Below, piece after piece: positions 1-9,019 of a stretch of DNA of 64,000 nt. The notes beneath the pieces are model-generated. The model was not told the DNA's origin. It saw only the letters and a list, made by a program, of their open reading frames with translations, and made no database searches. Both the position numbers and the translations under genes were made by a program. Where the stretch lies: contig CP025321.1 in the NCBI GenBank assembly GCA_004014935.1, positions 62,001-126,000 on the forward strand. The letters run 5' to 3'. Each line of letters starts with the position of its first letter. Within the stretch, counting starts at the first letter, position 1. Source of the stretch: Saccharomycopsis malanga. Lineage: Eukaryota > Ascomycota > Saccharomycetes > Ascoideales > Saccharomycopsidaceae.

Positions 1-1212
1 AACAATGAAGAAAATAATAGTGATGAAGTCGAAGAAGAGAACGATGATAAGCTTGTGGAAGAGTTGCAAAGCTCTGATGACAAGACTAATAATGACAAGG
101 CAGATATTCTTAAACATTTATTAAAATACTCAGAAGACAACAGTAATTTGAATGATATAGGAGCTAAAGTGCAACAGCTCACCTCTGCGGAAATCGAGAC
201 TATGAAGAAACAAAGTTACAGTTCGGAGACAGGGAAAAAGATAATTGAATCCATCATAAACAAGCATGGCAATTTTCATAAGAAAACCAAATATTCTCAA
301 GTAAAATATCTCAAGCGCAAGGCAGAAAAGTATGCTCGTTATTTCATTGTAGAATATTTGTCTGCTGAAGAACTTCTCAACTTTTATGTTGATAATAAAG
401 ATCTCCGGAAACTTTTGGACATCAGTGAGGAGACTGTTGCATTTATGCTCAACTTGGGAAACATACGCCCTGGGGGACGTTATATTATAGTAGACGAGTC
501 TTATGGGCTTATGACATATTGCATGTTGGAAAGAATGAACGGCCAAGGTGAAATCCTTATAGTTTCCGAAAACGAACACGTCAATCTTACCGCATTGGAG
601 AGATATTCCAATTATCCATCTTCTTATCTTTCTAAAATGGTCAAACGTATCAATTGGCTTCAACTCGTCAGTCCTATAAACGAGATTTTGAATACCGATG
701 AGGCTGTCACATTTTTCTCGCCTTTAGCAGAAGGTGAAAAGCTTATGGAGTTACCTAAAAACAAACGTACTCAATATTTTAGAAAATTGACCAATTACAA
801 GAGTTTGGTGGACGTGCTCATCACTCTGCAACGCGGCAACTTTGATGCTCTTGTTGTCGTCTCCACTCTCTATATTCCTTCTGTCTTGGACACTCTTGTT
901 CCAAAAGTAGGTGGTTCGCGCGCAGTAGTAGTATACAGCCAATACAAAGAGTTGTTGGTTGAAACATTTCAACACATCACAAGGGGAAAATGCCCTATCT
1001 TAGCTCCTAGTATTCATGAAATTAAAGCTAGAAACTATCAAGCAGTGCCAGGCAAAATGCATCCAGTAATGACAATGCGTGGTGGTGGTGGTTATGTCCT
1101 TTGGGGAACCAGAGTGTTTCCATTGGAGAAAGTCACTGCCATGGGTAAGGCAACCAAGAAGAAGAAGCAAAAGGTAGAGCCTACCGATGATACAAAGGTT
1201 GAAAGCGTATAA
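1..1212 (+). CDS. TRM6: tRNA m1A58 methyltransferase non-catalytic subunit Trm6/Gcd10 (5'-truncated by window edge)
   Basis: Trm6 is the RNA-binding partner of the catalytic subunit Trm61; together they make N1-methyladenosine at position 58 of nuclear tRNAs, including initiator tRNA-Met. The frame is open to base 1, so the true start lies outside the window and about 400 C-terminal residues are present (the S. cerevisiae protein is 478). Family features visible are KYLKRKAEKYARYF, the segment NLGNIRPGGRYIIVDESYGL, and the degenerate Rossmann half with ALVVVSTLYIPSV and VVVYSQYKELL. A lysine-rich stretch precedes the stop. The first in-frame start-like codon (GTG at 55) is not a plausible start. 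The next gene is convergent. The family call is confident; the N-terminus is unseen. Confidence 0.88.
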   Translation, partial: NNEENNSDEVEEENDDKLVEELQSSDDKTNNDKADILKHLLKYSEDNSNLNDIGAKVQQLTSAEIETMKKQSYSSETGKKIIESIINKHGNFHKKTKYSQVKYLKRKAEKYARYFIVEYLSAEELLNFYVDNKDLRKLLDISEETVAFMLNLGNIRPGGRYIIVDESYGLMTYCMLERMNGQGEILIVSENEHVNLTALERYSNYPSSYLSKMVKRINWLQLVSPINEILNTDEAVTFFSPLAEGEKLMELPKNKRTQYFRKLTNYKSLVDVLITLQRGNFDALVVVSTLYIPSVLDTLVPKVGGSRAVVVYSQYKELLVETFQHITRGKCPILAPSIHEIKARNYQAVPGKMHPVMTMRGGGGYVLWGTRVFPLEKVTAMGKATKKKKQKVEPTDDTKVESV

Positions 1213-1819
1213 TGGGGGCCTTGTACTTCAATAAATGCATCTGTTAAGTTAGATAATGATAAATGTTTTGAAATTTTGTATAGTTTCAGTAATAATGAAC
1301 TTTTGTGAAGAAAGAGTAAGGAAGTGCAAGAGTAGTTGTAGTTTTTAAAGCGAGTAATAGAGCCTTTAAAAAGTGCGTGAACAACTATTTTCAGCATTGC
1401 AAAACCAATTAGCAAAACAGGAACTTGAGTCAAGTTTTGTACTCGGGTTGTTTCCATAGGATCTATTTTGTATTATCATAATCACAAACTTATCAAGCAA
1501 ATACACATATAATCAAAAAAAGAAGAAACAAATAAAAAAAATAAAAAATAGCATTAATCCAATCACCAGAAATTTGATCGGCTAATTTACTGTAGCCCAA
1601 ATTAACTGCAAATAGCTACTGATCTACCTTTATCAATATCAAGTTATACCATAAATTGACGTAATGTATAACCAAAGCAAAAACTAGTAATCTAAAACAT
1701 AAAACTACATACTATAAAAGAACAAAAAAGAATTGGAAAAAGTGTAATCTAAAAAACACATGTTGTAAATTTACATAATAATCGAATAAGGAAAATGCAT
1801 AACGGAGAACATTAGATAA
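1213..1819. other. Convergent intergenic region
   Basis: This is the shared 3' region of TRM6 and the Q-rich gene. It is AT-rich with A-runs near 1517-1550. I see no convincing gene or RNA in it. Confidence 0.6.
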
Positions 1820-3103
1820 TCACCACATACCACTACCAGCGCTTCCCATGTTTCCTGGATTTGCGGGATTATTCATCTGATTAATATTCATATTGCTCAA
1901 GTTCATGTTTCCCATGGGAAACGAAGCGTTACCGTTGTTGTTATTATTATTATTATTCGCAGCATTATGGGCGCTGCCTAGAACACCCATGGCGCCATTA
2001 AAGTTATTATTAGGATTCATGGCAGACATATTCTGATAAGTTTGCATGTTTGGAACCATATTCATATTCATATTTCCCATGGCAGACATATTATTGTTGC
2101 CCATATTCATATTTCCCATGTTAGAAACCATGCCGCCTGGCATATTTTCCATCATGCCCATATTTCTCATAGGCAAGCCGCCTGGCATGTTACCCAAGGT
2201 GATGTTGCCGTTGTTAGTATTGCTTGGCGTGTTGGCTTTGAAAAACGGCTGGTGGCTTGATGGAGTGCTGTGAGTTGAGCCTTGCGGTGAAATGTTTGCA
2301 TTAGGGTTTGCCGTACTATTATTAGAATTTCCCATCATGGTAACTGCTCCTCCCATCAACGGACTATTGTTTGTAGTGTTATTGTTACTGGTTCGCAAGG
2401 TATTATGCGGAGGTATATTCATGCTGGACATAAGAGGCGTGGAGCTGTTGCTGTGTATATTAGGATTGTTAATAGATCCATTAGGATAACTACCATTAGA
2501 AAGAGGTATCTGCTGAGGTTGTGATTGTGCGAGTGGTTGATGAATATGAGGTTGCGATTGCGGCTGCGGCTGAGGAGCCTGTGGTTGTTGAGGTTGACGT
2601 GGAGGCTGTTGTTGAGATTGTTGTTGTTGCTGCTGAGACTGTTGGCCTTGTTGGCCTTGTTGTTGTTTTAAAAACAAAGCTTTTTGCTGTTGAAGATAAG
2701 GAAGAGCTTCGGGAAACAATTTATTCAATAAAAAATACCGAGAGGTGATTTCGCTAGTTGATTCCGGCGGAGGCGTGAGCATTTGAGGAAATATTGGTCT
2801 GGTACGATTATTGTTACCTCTGTGTTTCTCGTTAAGCTCACCAATACATGTTAAATTGACCTGGACTCGCTTGAGATAATGCTGAACAATTTCAACCTTA
2901 TTAACAGTGGGCGAACTAAGCAGCTGTATAGTGCTACTGATTTCCGAAATCGGAATGCCATTGACATTAAGATTGGAATTGTAGGCAATTTCCAATACCA
3001 TGGCTCTGTATATCAATAGGGAATTGAGTTCAAAAAGAATCTTCACCCTCTGCTTGTCCAACTCTAGACCATTCATTATGAAAAAATGTGTTTGATTTAA
3101 CAC
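1820..3103 (-). CDS. Gln/Asn/Met-rich low-complexity protein, possible Snf11-like SWI/SNF subunit
   Basis: The 427-residue protein has an ordered N-terminal part (about residues 10-145) and a disordered remainder. The N-terminal part contains helices such as KILFELNSLLIYRAMVLEIA and IVQHYLKRVQVNLTCIGEL. Then comes a Gln/Pro tract (about 146-215) and an Asn/Met/Gly-rich region with repeated GNMNM-type units (about 300-425). An N-terminal helical domain followed by coactivator-like low complexity recalls fungal Snf11/SS18-type SWI/SNF subunits, but I infer this from general pattern and it is weak. Two starts are possible: the upstream ATG, or ATG at 3076 (MNGLELDKQR), which would give 418 residues and begin just before the ordered domain. 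Antisense open frames here are shadows of the repetitive codons. No rival family is clear. Confidence 0.45.
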   Translation of the reverse strand: MLNQTHFFIMNGLELDKQRVKILFELNSLLIYRAMVLEIAYNSNLNVNGIPISEISSTIQLLSSPTVNKVEIVQHYLKRVQVNLTCIGELNEKHRGNNNRTRPIFPQMLTPPPESTSEITSRYFLLNKLFPEALPYLQQQKALFLKQQQGQQGQQSQQQQQQSQQQPPRQPQQPQAPQPQPQSQPHIHQPLAQSQPQQIPLSNGSYPNGSINNPNIHSNSSTPLMSSMNIPPHNTLRTSNNNTTNNSPLMGGAVTMMGNSNNSTANPNANISPQGSTHSTPSSHQPFFKANTPSNTNNGNITLGNMPGGLPMRNMGMMENMPGGMVSNMGNMNMGNNNMSAMGNMNMNMVPNMQTYQNMSAMNPNNNFNGAMGVLGSAHNAANNNNNNNNGNASFPMGNMNLSNMNINQMNNPANPGNMGSAGSGMW

Positions 3104-4143
3104 CTTTAAAATGTCGATAAAATTACCACAGACCTTTTTTATTGCCCCTATATATATTATATTGCAGTCTAAAGCTCTAGATCTTCGCTTTAATAGCTTC
3201 TGGCACGTAATAGCATTTACTGGCTCGACTTTGATTTTTTGTTTATATGAAAAAGAACCGCCACTATTTTTCAGCTCTATTTTTTGGCGTCGCGCCAGTG
3301 TTACGCAACCAGCATTATATAGGCGGAGAGTTATTAATATAAGAGTACTAATGGCGATGAAATATTTGATTACATCAAGCTAAATAATATAAATTAGCAT
3401 AAATTATTCAGTGCATTGTAAACTATTTGATTTTGCAAAACAATTTGTTAAATTATTGAGCGTCAGCCAATGATTGGAACGTTATTGAGAGCGTCTAAGT
3501 TGTAAATATCAAATGTCGATTTAGAAATGATTCAATTTGATTCAGGAAAATGGTGGTGTATACGTTTCATTTGACAAAATCTCATGGTTTAAATCCTCGT
3601 CTTCCAACTCGAAAATACAATACGTGATTTGAGTGAAATTCGTTGGTACAAGATCTTGAATACGTTTTTGAAAGCGTCTTTTATTTATAAAAGAGCGTAT
3701 GTCAGCTCTTTTGAAGAAATGTTTGTAGAAGTAGTATTTATTAAAAACATATAGGAAGAAAATACAAATGTACCTGTACGTATATTCTTATTTGAGAGAA
3801 CGTGCTTCATAACGCCACCATCAGTAATATGGACTTTTCTAGACAATTTCTGATGATACCATCTGGTAAACTGAATGAAAGGCAACCTTACAATTTTCTG
3901 AAAATAAATTCATTACTATGGCAAAGATATACAATTCTATATTGGTGGAATAAACTGTATGTGAAATACTCATAATAGTTGGAGACTGTAATAAGGTCTT
4001 TGAAATGTAATACAAATTTAAGCAACACGCTAACAGTAAAGAATCAAAATCGTCTATTCATCAAGAATTAACAGAACCTAAAAATTAAATGCAGAAAGCA
4101 GAAAGAAGAAATGAATAATAATATAATAAAATGTATAGTCGAA
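3104..4143. other. Intergenic region with cryptic minus-strand open frame
   Basis: This is the promoter side of the Q-rich gene and the 3' side of the CRH gene. It holds a minus-strand open frame at 3685-3885 (contains FTRWYHQKLSRKVHITDGG), with no recognised family and no branch point next to the TTTTCAG upstream of it. A B-box-like string lies at about 3586 with no tRNA fold around it. Confidence 0.4.
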
Positions 4144-5382
4144 TTAAAGAGAAAAAAGCATGGCCACTGCCGAAATAGCGACAGCTAATAAACCATTCTG
4201 TTTCAAAGAAGAAACGCCATTGCTGAGGTTCAAGTCTACAGATGGAGCCTGGCTTATGATAGAAAAGTTGGAAGCGTAGGTGGAAACAGCCGAAACAACA
4301 GAAATCAGAGGACTATCATAGCTTGGGTTTGATTCGTCAACATTGAAACCTGATCCAGAGTCTGAGCCTGATCCATAGTTGGAACCAAAGTCTGAAGAAA
4401 TGTCGCTAGTGATATAAGTGCCCAAGTTTCCTGTAGTGGTAGGGCCTGCAGCAAGAGAGACAGAAGCACTGACTGTTTTCAAGCTTTGGACCTGATACTC
4501 CATGGAAGTGGCAGGTTTGATAGGAGCATTAGTAGAAGAGACTGAACTATTGAAAATACTTGTTGAAGAAGTACTGTTGGCATGACCATTGATAGAGATT
4601 TTGTTTCCAGTGGTATCATCGTAGCTGTAAGACACGCCGTTGGAATAGTCTACAGCAGAGAACGATTTGACATTGAAGATGAATGGGGCACCTTCAAGAG
4701 AGGTTTTACCTCCTGCCCATTCAACAACACCTTGGGAATCAGAGTCACCCCCAGCCCATAAGCCAATGAAAACTCTTTGTGGGGCAACAGGATAATCATG
4801 ATCTCCGTCATGGGCGACCTCTGCAGCTTTAAGTGATCTAATAACTTTACCGTCAACAGCCCAAGTAAGCTCTTCCGGGGTCCAGTCAATAGTGTAAGTA
4901 TGATATGACTCGTTCAAGTTTGTTCCAAGATCTTGGATGGTACCTCTGTCGTAATTACCAGTGACCCCTTTACCAAAATAGTTTGTTGTCACTTGAGTTG
5001 GATAAGTACTGATCCATTCAAAATCAATTTCGTCCCCATCATCAGCCTGCAAGAAGAAATTGGCAATGATACCTCTGCCACCAGGAGTCTTGGCAACAAC
5101 CTCAACCTTACCGAACAAGATGTAGAAGTTGGATCTCAATGAAGGACTGTCGCCATGATTACCAAACCACTGAAGCAACCCGTCAGGTGTGTATTTTGTT
5201 CTGTCTTCACCGTAAAGGTTGGAGAAGTATTCAGACTTTTGGGTAAAGTCCAAGCTGATGGCACCACCTAATGCCGGGTCCTCTGGACAAGAGGACTTCA
5301 ATGGGTCACAGTCACTGGAATAACTGGCCATAGCAGCAAGAGGCATTATAAGAGCCGACAAAAGGGAAGTGTATTTTACCAT
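4144..5382 (-). CDS. Crh-family GH16 chitin-glucan transglycosylase, GPI-type (412 aa)
   Basis: Crh enzymes cleave chitin and transfer it to beta-1,6/1,3-glucan in the cell wall. The protein starts with a signal peptide (MVKYTSLLSALIMPLAAMA), then the Cys-containing DCDPLKSSCPEDPAL segment. The GH16 domain (about residues 30-260) has the catalytic motif DGDEIDFEW near residue 115, then TNYFGKGVTGNYDRGT, TYTIDWTPEELTWAVDGK and VFIGLWAGGDSDSQG. A short Ser/Thr/Gly-rich stalk follows, and the protein ends in a hydrophobic tail (LLAVAISAVAMLFSL) typical of GPI attachment. No N-terminal chitin-binding module is present. The stalk is the shortest of the three Crh genes here. It is the most downstream member of a same-strand array with the PAQNN gene and the 851-residue Crh. 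Family certain; which orthologue (CRH1/UTR2/CRH11/CRH12) cannot be said. Confidence 0.93.
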   Translation of the reverse strand: MVKYTSLLSALIMPLAAMASYSSDCDPLKSSCPEDPALGGAISLDFTQKSEYFSNLYGEDRTKYTPDGLLQWFGNHGDSPSLRSNFYILFGKVEVVAKTPGGRGIIANFFLQADDGDEIDFEWISTYPTQVTTNYFGKGVTGNYDRGTIQDLGTNLNESYHTYTIDWTPEELTWAVDGKVIRSLKAAEVAHDGDHDYPVAPQRVFIGLWAGGDSDSQGVVEWAGGKTSLEGAPFIFNVKSFSAVDYSNGVSYSYDDTTGNKISINGHANSTSSTSIFNSSVSSTNAPIKPATSMEYQVQSLKTVSASVSLAAGPTTTGNLGTYITSDISSDFGSNYGSGSDSGSGFNVDESNPSYDSPLISVVSAVSTYASNFSIISQAPSVDLNLSNGVSSLKQNGLLAVAISAVAMLFSL

Positions 5383-6307
5383 GTTGATTTATTGTTTTTA
5401 GCTGACCTGTGGCTTAGGCGAAACCGAGAATAATAGTTGTAACAATAAAACAATGAAAGAACAATAAAACATGGATAAAATTGCACTAATGACTTTCTTT
5501 AAATACATTGTCTTCTGGGGGAAACAGTCTTGGATCAGTATGGAATCTTGTTTAGACTGATTCTTCGTAGGTTTCAAAGGGTGTTTCACACTAGTAGAGG
5601 CGCATGCGCATGTTGAAATGGCGCATTCCATACACACTGTAAAGATCGCTTGGTGCGCTGATGATACACCGATGATACACCATAGTCGGTAATATCAAAC
5701 AGAATTGTAACAGGAAATTTCTGGGTTGTTAATAAAAAAATCATTTACAGGCAAAAAAGGAAGTCTCTGGGTGTGAGGCGAGACCAAAAAGGAAATGTGG
5801 GGTGAGAAACAAAGAATAAGTATATTATATTCTAAGCAAAATAAATCGTAGCTTATACTGGTGTTGAAATATACGTTATTAAAGTACAAATAAATTGTCG
5901 ATATTCGGTTAGCAAGCAAACTATTTAAAATAGATTATTATATATTTTAAAGTAAAAAAATAAGCAAATGATCGCAAAAATCGAATTTTCTATGAGACCC
6001 TTTTTATAAAAATATAGAAAACTACAGTTCTGTAACTGATATATGTTATACACTGGTTTCAAAATCTTTATCGACCTACTTTTTAACAGCAAGACATAAC
6101 TACAAGCAATTTAGAACGAAAAACAATAAATTGAAATGTAAACTCTTTAAGATATAGAACACTATGAAAATACTGTAAAAAAGAAGAATTTCAAAGAGCA
6201 GGCAGTATACATGGCAGCCACCCAATGTGAAAAGGTAAAACAGAATAAAAATACTAATACAGTTGCTGAAGAATTGAAAATGCAAATTAACAAAAAGAAC
6301 CTGTCGA
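5383..6307. other. Intergenic: promoter of 412-aa CRH gene, 3' side of PAQNN gene
   Basis: AT-rich, with no supported gene. The small hydrophobic minus-strand frames (5398-5637, 5695-5919, 6100-6285) lack coding character. Confidence 0.6.
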
Positions 6308-7888
6308 TCAGATTAAGAGCACGGCACCGATCAACATTACAAACATCATGTTCATACTTGACAAGGACATCAAGGAGCCAGATCCAGCATTGAAAAACTG
6401 AATACCAGTGTCATTACTGCTGATATTTCCAGAACTGTTACTAGAAACGTTGGCGTAGGTAGCAAGGGTTGATGCTGTCGCATCCAAGGTGTTGCTGGAA
6501 GAATAAGTTGAAAGGGGAGAAGACTTTACAGGGCTGGAAGGTGCCAATGGCGGTGTAGTCACAGTAGGAACATCACTGAGTGATTTGGATAAATGAACTG
6601 TGGTTTGAATATAGTGGGTGGAACCTTGGACATAGGATGAAGTATGGTGCAAAATCCACACATCAGTGCCGCTAGTGAAAGTGGTATCATGTCCAACATT
6701 TAATGCTTCCGATGGAGCATTTGCTGGCGCTTCTGGTGCTGGTGCTGGTGCTGGGGTAGTGGCTGGTGTGGCTACTGAGTTGTAAGCTTCCAAAGAGGAG
6801 GGAGAAGCAGGAGTGGAAGTGATGTCAGCAGAAGTTGTAGCAGCGCTTTCAACTGGTGTCGAGCTGTTGGTGTAATCTGGAGTAGAGGAAACAAACGAGG
6901 AACTCAAGTGAGTACTGGCATAAGCATCAAGTGTAGAAGATGATGTAATAGAGGACCATAATGAGGAGCTAGTATTTGAATAAGCAGTAGAAGCCGATGT
7001 GGCAAAAGAGGAATTGCTCAAGGGACAGTATGTAGTAAAGGAGGTAACTTCACTGTTTTCAGTCACAGTCTTGATGTAAGCACTGGCAGATGTAATGGTA
7101 TTACATGCATTGTTAGAACAGCTGGTAATTGTGACAATATCTGTAGTCATGAGGCTCACGGTGTCTGTAGAAGTCAACATTGGTACACGAGAAGTGTTGG
7201 GAGCATACGTAGATGTGGCTGATGTCTCTGAGACTATAGAATCCATGGTATGGGCAACTGCTTTGATGACTGGTCCTTCAGAAATTGAAGAAACTGTAGA
7301 AGAAATAGTACTTGGGCCAATAGAGGAAATAATTGATGATACTGATGATGACGCAGCTACATTGTTTTGCACTGGTATTGTCAAAGAAGTAGAAACAGCA
7401 GAGGACGATGAAGAAATGGCAGAGGAAGAGGTGAAAGAATCAGAAGTAGAAATAACGTTATTTTGTACAGGCAGTTGTTCTGCTGCTCCGCTATTTGAAG
7501 TGCTAGAAGTGCTTGAAATTATGGAAATGCTTGAACTGGTTGGTGAAGAAACAACTGCAGCATTATTTTGCGCTGGTATTGGGGCTGTTGACATAGTACT
7601 AGTATGGTCACTGCTAGACAAAGTTGAAGGGTTTACCACGTTATTTTGTGCTGGTAGGGTGCTGACTGGAGTTGGTTGCAAGTTGCTGGAAATACTTGAA
7701 GTACTCACAACACCAGAACTTGATAAAACTTGTACATTATTTTGCGCAGGCACTGCTGGAGCAGATGATGTTGAAATTAAGACAGCACTGGAAGGAAATG
7801 CCGCTGATGCTTCTGAGGAGCCGTCTGCCAAAGCGAAAACTGGCAATACAACAGCGGAGCTGGCTAAAACTCTTGAATAACTGACCAT
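6308..7888 (-). CDS. Ser/Thr-rich GPI-type cell-wall protein with PAQNN repeats
   Basis: The 526-residue secreted protein has a signal peptide (ending near FALA), is Ser/Thr-rich throughout and ends in a hydrophobic GPI-type tail (MNMMFVMLIGAVLLI). Five spaced P-[AV]-Q-N-N-[VA] units lie at residues 47-51, 79-83, 105-109, 140-144 and 172-176, separated by 26-35 residues of Ser/Thr. The middle holds ITSCSNNACNTI, a cysteine motif seen in fungal wall adhesins and also in the neighbouring 851-residue Crh protein. C-terminal pieces LDATASTLATY and IQFFNAGS match that Crh protein's LEAHGSTLATY and IQFANNAGS. No catalytic domain is present. I infer a structural mannoprotein or adhesin-like wall protein related to the Crh tail. 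A 261-codon antisense frame over its 5' half is a composition artefact. Confidence 0.85.
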   Translation of the reverse strand: MVSYSRVLASSAVVLPVFALADGSSEASAAFPSSAVLISTSSAPAVPAQNNVQVLSSSGVVSTSSISSNLQPTPVSTLPAQNNVVNPSTLSSSDHTSTMSTAPIPAQNNAAVVSSPTSSSISIISSTSSTSNSGAAEQLPVQNNVISTSDSFTSSSAISSSSSAVSTSLTIPVQNNVAASSSVSSIISSIGPSTISSTVSSISEGPVIKAVAHTMDSIVSETSATSTYAPNTSRVPMLTSTDTVSLMTTDIVTITSCSNNACNTITSASAYIKTVTENSEVTSFTTYCPLSNSSFATSASTAYSNTSSSLWSSITSSSTLDAYASTHLSSSFVSSTPDYTNSSTPVESAATTSADITSTPASPSSLEAYNSVATPATTPAPAPAPEAPANAPSEALNVGHDTTFTSGTDVWILHHTSSYVQGSTHYIQTTVHLSKSLSDVPTVTTPPLAPSSPVKSSPLSTYSSSNTLDATASTLATYANVSSNSSGNISSNDTGIQFFNAGSGSLMSLSSMNMMFVMLIGAVLLI

Positions 7889-9019
7889 TCTTGTAAGTTA
7901 GGGTTAAAATCCAACTTTTGCCTAACTAGAAGCTCTTGACTGGATAGTTGCTATCTAAAGTTACAACCTACCAGACATAGAAAAATAAAAATGTGAAAAC
8001 AAAATGGCTAATACTGTGATATATAAACCCACATTCCACACATTCCCCAAAATAGCAGCGCCATGTATTGAAGCGCCTCGCACAATGGACGTTTTCAGTT
8101 ACCATGTTACTATATAAAGTCTCTTCCGCGTTGCCCTGACACTACCTTATATGGACATTTTAGGCAATTAGGGCTTAGTAGCTGCCGTGTGCTGCTATGA
8201 CCATAAGGCATTCCTTAGTTTCACTCCAAATGATTTTCAAAGACCCCAACTTTTTCTTTGGCCCTGTAACGAATTCCTTGTTCAACTGTCAGTAATTGAG
8301 TTCTAATGCCACTCAATTTGTAACACAAAATCATTGAAGTCTCGACATTGAATATGGTGAAATACAAGCGTAGTAGCATCAAATCCCAAGATACCGAAAC
8401 GGGGTACTGTTGGTCGCGGCCGTTAGTACTAAATCATGGGGCCGTCCTTCGATATACAATAAAAGCCTTCGCAACTCCTATCAGGGTCCCAAACCTACAA
8501 TAGTTCAATACCAAACACAAAATGTTCCCACTACAGGTTGATAGGGCAATGTCATTGTCGAAGGGGGCAATTCATTATAAGGTACATGTTGAAAAGTTGA
8601 TTCCGCTCAGATGGTATATAAAACCACTTAGCATTGCCTAACCCCATAGTAATGACAACTAACAATAGATGACTGTGTAGACCATCGAGTTGTAAAACAC
8701 ACATGTTTATGGTATAGTATGTTATACGCACTGATAATTATTTGGGAAATAGCTGAAATAATTCGTAGCATGAAAGAAAAATAAAATACCATTAAATAGT
8801 TACATAACAAATAAAATGTAAACGTCAATTGTTAAACATACTTTGATTTTAATTACTAAAAGTCTGTGACAATACGAGAAGATGTATTAACAATAATCGA
8901 GGTATTAAAGTCTAGCAACAGTCTATACTAAAAGAGGAGGAAATGAAGAAACATGAAAGAAGCAAGTGAATGAACGAAGATAGTCAAAGCAAGTAGATAA
9001 GAAAAATTGAAAAATGAGA
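7889..9019. other. Intergenic: promoter of PAQNN gene, 3' side of 851-aa CRH gene
   Basis: About 1.1 kb. It contains a TACTAAC-like string on the minus strand (about 8422-8432) inside the 10-bp palindrome ttagtactaa, followed by about 59 open codons. No matching donor or recognised protein was found, so no gene is called. Confidence 0.45.

Noticed and set aside
3685-3885. Minus-strand frame with FTRWYHQKLSRKVHITDGG, preceded by TTTTCAG
   Set aside because: No branch-point motif or upstream exon found and no family recognised; kept only as an intergenic note.
7095-7880. 261-codon plus-strand frame, Glu/Val-rich
   Set aside because: Antisense of the Ser/Thr-rich PAQNN gene; codons for Ser/Thr repeats read backwards stay open. 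No family features.
8225-8432. Possible terminal exon after a minus-strand TACTAAC
   Set aside because: No matching donor or first exon and no recognised peptide; the branch-like string is part of a palindrome.
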